A stretch of DNA of 7,215 nt. Origin: an uncultured Methanosarcinales archaeon. GTDB taxonomy: Archaea; Halobacteriota; Methanosarcinia; Methanotrichales; Methanotrichaceae. Below the pieces are notes generated by a model, which saw nothing but the letters and a program-made list of their open reading frames with translations, was not told the DNA's origin and did not search any database. The stretch spans positions 1-7,215 of the forward strand of contig CALMJN010000488.1 of assembly GCA_937864385.1 (NCBI GenBank), read 5' to 3'. This document shows, piece after piece, positions 6,810 to 7,215 of this stretch; the stretch's first letter is position 1; each line of letters opens with the position of its first letter. The position numbers and the translations under genes were made by a program.

Positions 6810-6862
6810 TTTCACAAAACATGCAGCCCCGTCTTATTCGGTATCGTCTGGATGTTGTGAAA
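6810..6862. repeat. Second inverted pair of the TTTCACAA / TTGTGAAA motif
   Basis: TTTCACAA at 6810-6817 and TTGTGAAA at 6855-6862 repeat the same 8-mer as the site at 6714-6732, now 37 nt apart. Inner bases ACAT and ATG lengthen the complementarity to about 11 bp with a two-base bulge. Four copies of one 8-mer within about 150 nt is more than expected by chance. Confidence 0.55.
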
Positions 6863-6885
6863 TACTAATTCTCCTTCAAATAGCC

Positions 6886-6921
6886 TTTTATTTTCCAAAA
6901 AAAGCCCTAATATCAGTTTTT
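6886..6921. terminator. T-rich tracts on both strands, possible terminators
   Basis: The plus strand has TTTTATTTT at 6886-6894 and T5 at 6917-6921. The minus strand has T7 (plus-strand A7 at 6897-6903). Archaeal RNA polymerase can stop at such runs without a hairpin, so transcripts reading on from scpA could end here, just before the TATA box near 6958. No stem is associated with the tracts. Confidence 0.3.
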
Positions 6922-6949
6922 AACCTTTAACTACAGCTACCAACTACCA

Positions 6950-6963
6950 GAAGATATATATAC
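6950..6963 (+). promoter_or_regulatory. TATA box for a rightward transcript
   Basis: GAAGATATATATAC contains an uninterrupted ATATATATA (6954-6962), the best TATA-like element in the last 650 bases. Archaeal spacing predicts a start near 6983-6987. What follows is hairpin-rich sequence and no long ORF, so the transcript would be either a small RNA or a long leader for a gene past the window edge. Confidence 0.45.
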
Positions 6964-6983
6964 AACCAAAAGATAGGTTATTA

Positions 6984-7215
6984 TTGTGCCAGAAGGGCCA
7001 GACAGGTTGTCTGATCACATCAAGATAGGATGAATACAGAAGTATTATCCATCTGAGGGGATGGATGAATCTTCATAAAATCTTGATAATGAAATTGGGA
7101 GGCGAGGGGCAAATACAGAGACGGGATCGGCCAGAACTAAGGAAATAATTTGAGGCTGGCCGCGGCCTGAATGTGTTTGACGCTATCTGAAGCATAAAGT
7201 CACCATAAGGGGATG
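6984..7215 (+). ncRNA. Candidate structured leader or small RNA of unknown family
   Basis: Several stems can be read by eye. CAGACA (6999-7004) pairs with TGTCTG (7008-7013). ATCAAGAT (7019-7026) pairs with ATCTTGAT (7080-7087), enclosing two hairpins: GGATGAATAC (7028-7037) with GTATTATCC (7042-7050), nine pairs, one bulge and an AGAA loop; and ATCCATC (7047-7053) with GATGGAT (7060-7066). The two inner hairpins share ATCC at 7047-7050, so they compete. Further on, CGGCCAG (7128-7134) pairs with CTGGCCG (7156-7162). A TATA box sits about 25 nt upstream. The window ends with AAGGGGATG, which could be the ribosome binding site of a downstream gene. I recognise no known riboswitch, tRNA, SRP or RNase P RNA signature. 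The structure is visible; the function is inferred. Confidence 0.35.
7065..7148 (+). CDS. Possible 27-residue basic small protein or leader peptide
   Basis: ATG at 7065 has GAGG (7055-7058) six bases upstream, a well-placed Shine-Dalgarno. The peptide starts MNLHKILIMKLGGEG and ends with RDRPELRK before TAA 7146-7148. It is rich in Arg and Lys and belongs to no family I know. The Shine-Dalgarno lies in the loop of the 7047-7066 hairpin and the ATG in its right arm, so translation could respond to folding. It may be a chance ORF. Confidence 0.2.
   Translation: MNLHKILIMKLGGEGQIQRRDRPELRK

Larger units (their letters stand above)
6552..6950. other. AT-richer stretch without a confident gene
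   Basis: GC content falls well below that of the neighbouring genes. One plus-strand frame stays open from ATG 6523, inside scpA, to TAA 6928-6930 (135 codons). Its product is poor in Asp, Glu and Lys, rich in Ser, Ile, Leu and Cys, lacks a clear ribosome binding site and resembles no family I know. On the minus strand, three short open segments in successive frames (about 6919-6812, 6864-6727, 6742-6581) cover the same bases. This may be decayed or purely intergenic DNA. It contains the stem-loops and inverted repeats listed separately. Confidence 0.5.

Noticed and set aside
6727..6822. 31-codon minus-strand ORF starting MFCEKSNPAD
   Set aside because: It is too short, has only a marginal GGGG ahead of the ATG and shows no family resemblance. 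It is kept only as part of the possible decayed-gene observation.
6980..7215. tRNA, SRP RNA, RNase P RNA or C/D box RNA
   Set aside because: No GTTCGA-type T-loop, acceptor pairing, or conserved core sequences of these RNAs were found by eye.
7213..7215. ATG at the right edge as a gene start
   Set aside because: AAGGGG abuts the ATG with no spacer. AGGGGATG is more likely the ribosome site of a start beyond the window, which cannot be seen.

Overview
The window looks like chromosome from a moderately high-GC methanogenic archaeon. The main evidence is an Mmp10-type radical SAM protein, a family that modifies methyl-coenzyme M reductase and is essentially confined to methanogens and close relatives. 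An archaeal-style SMC protein followed by ScpA, Shine-Dalgarno sites, a TTG start codon and TATA-like boxes fit this. A relative of Methanothrix or Methanosarcina is a reasonable guess from GC content and gene style, but the sequence does not prove it.

Layout, left to right. (1) Positions 1-614, plus strand: the 3' part of a methionine sulfoxide reductase gene. The reading frame stays open to the window edge and the first residues are the end of an MsrB domain, so this is a cut MsrB-MsrA fusion and not a free-standing MsrA. (2) Positions 665-1882, minus strand: mmp10, convergent with the msr gene. A T6 run on its own strand lies just past its stop. (3) Positions 1883-2321: a divergent intergenic region holding an imperfect 12-bp tandem repeat, an AT-rich promoter zone that could serve both directions, and a short leader with a possible 21-codon ORF overlapping the smc start. 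(4) Positions 2322-6551, plus strand: smc and scpA, 15 nt apart, a two-gene chromosome-organisation operon. No scpB follows. (5) Positions 6552-7215: no confident gene. This AT-richer stretch contains a stem-loop just past scpA, four copies of TTGTGAAA/TTTCACAA arranged as two inverted repeats, T-runs, a good TATA box near 6958, and a densely hairpinned segment from about 6984 to the edge that could be a structured 5' leader or small RNA.

The recognised genes have separate jobs: repair of oxidised methionine, maturation of the methanogenesis enzyme, and chromosome condensation and segregation. Only smc and scpA clearly work together. The most interesting unexplained material is non-coding: the region from about 6984 to 7215, with two hairpins that cannot form together, and the 12-bp repeat upstream of mmp10. 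I did not find a convincing new multi-gene system.
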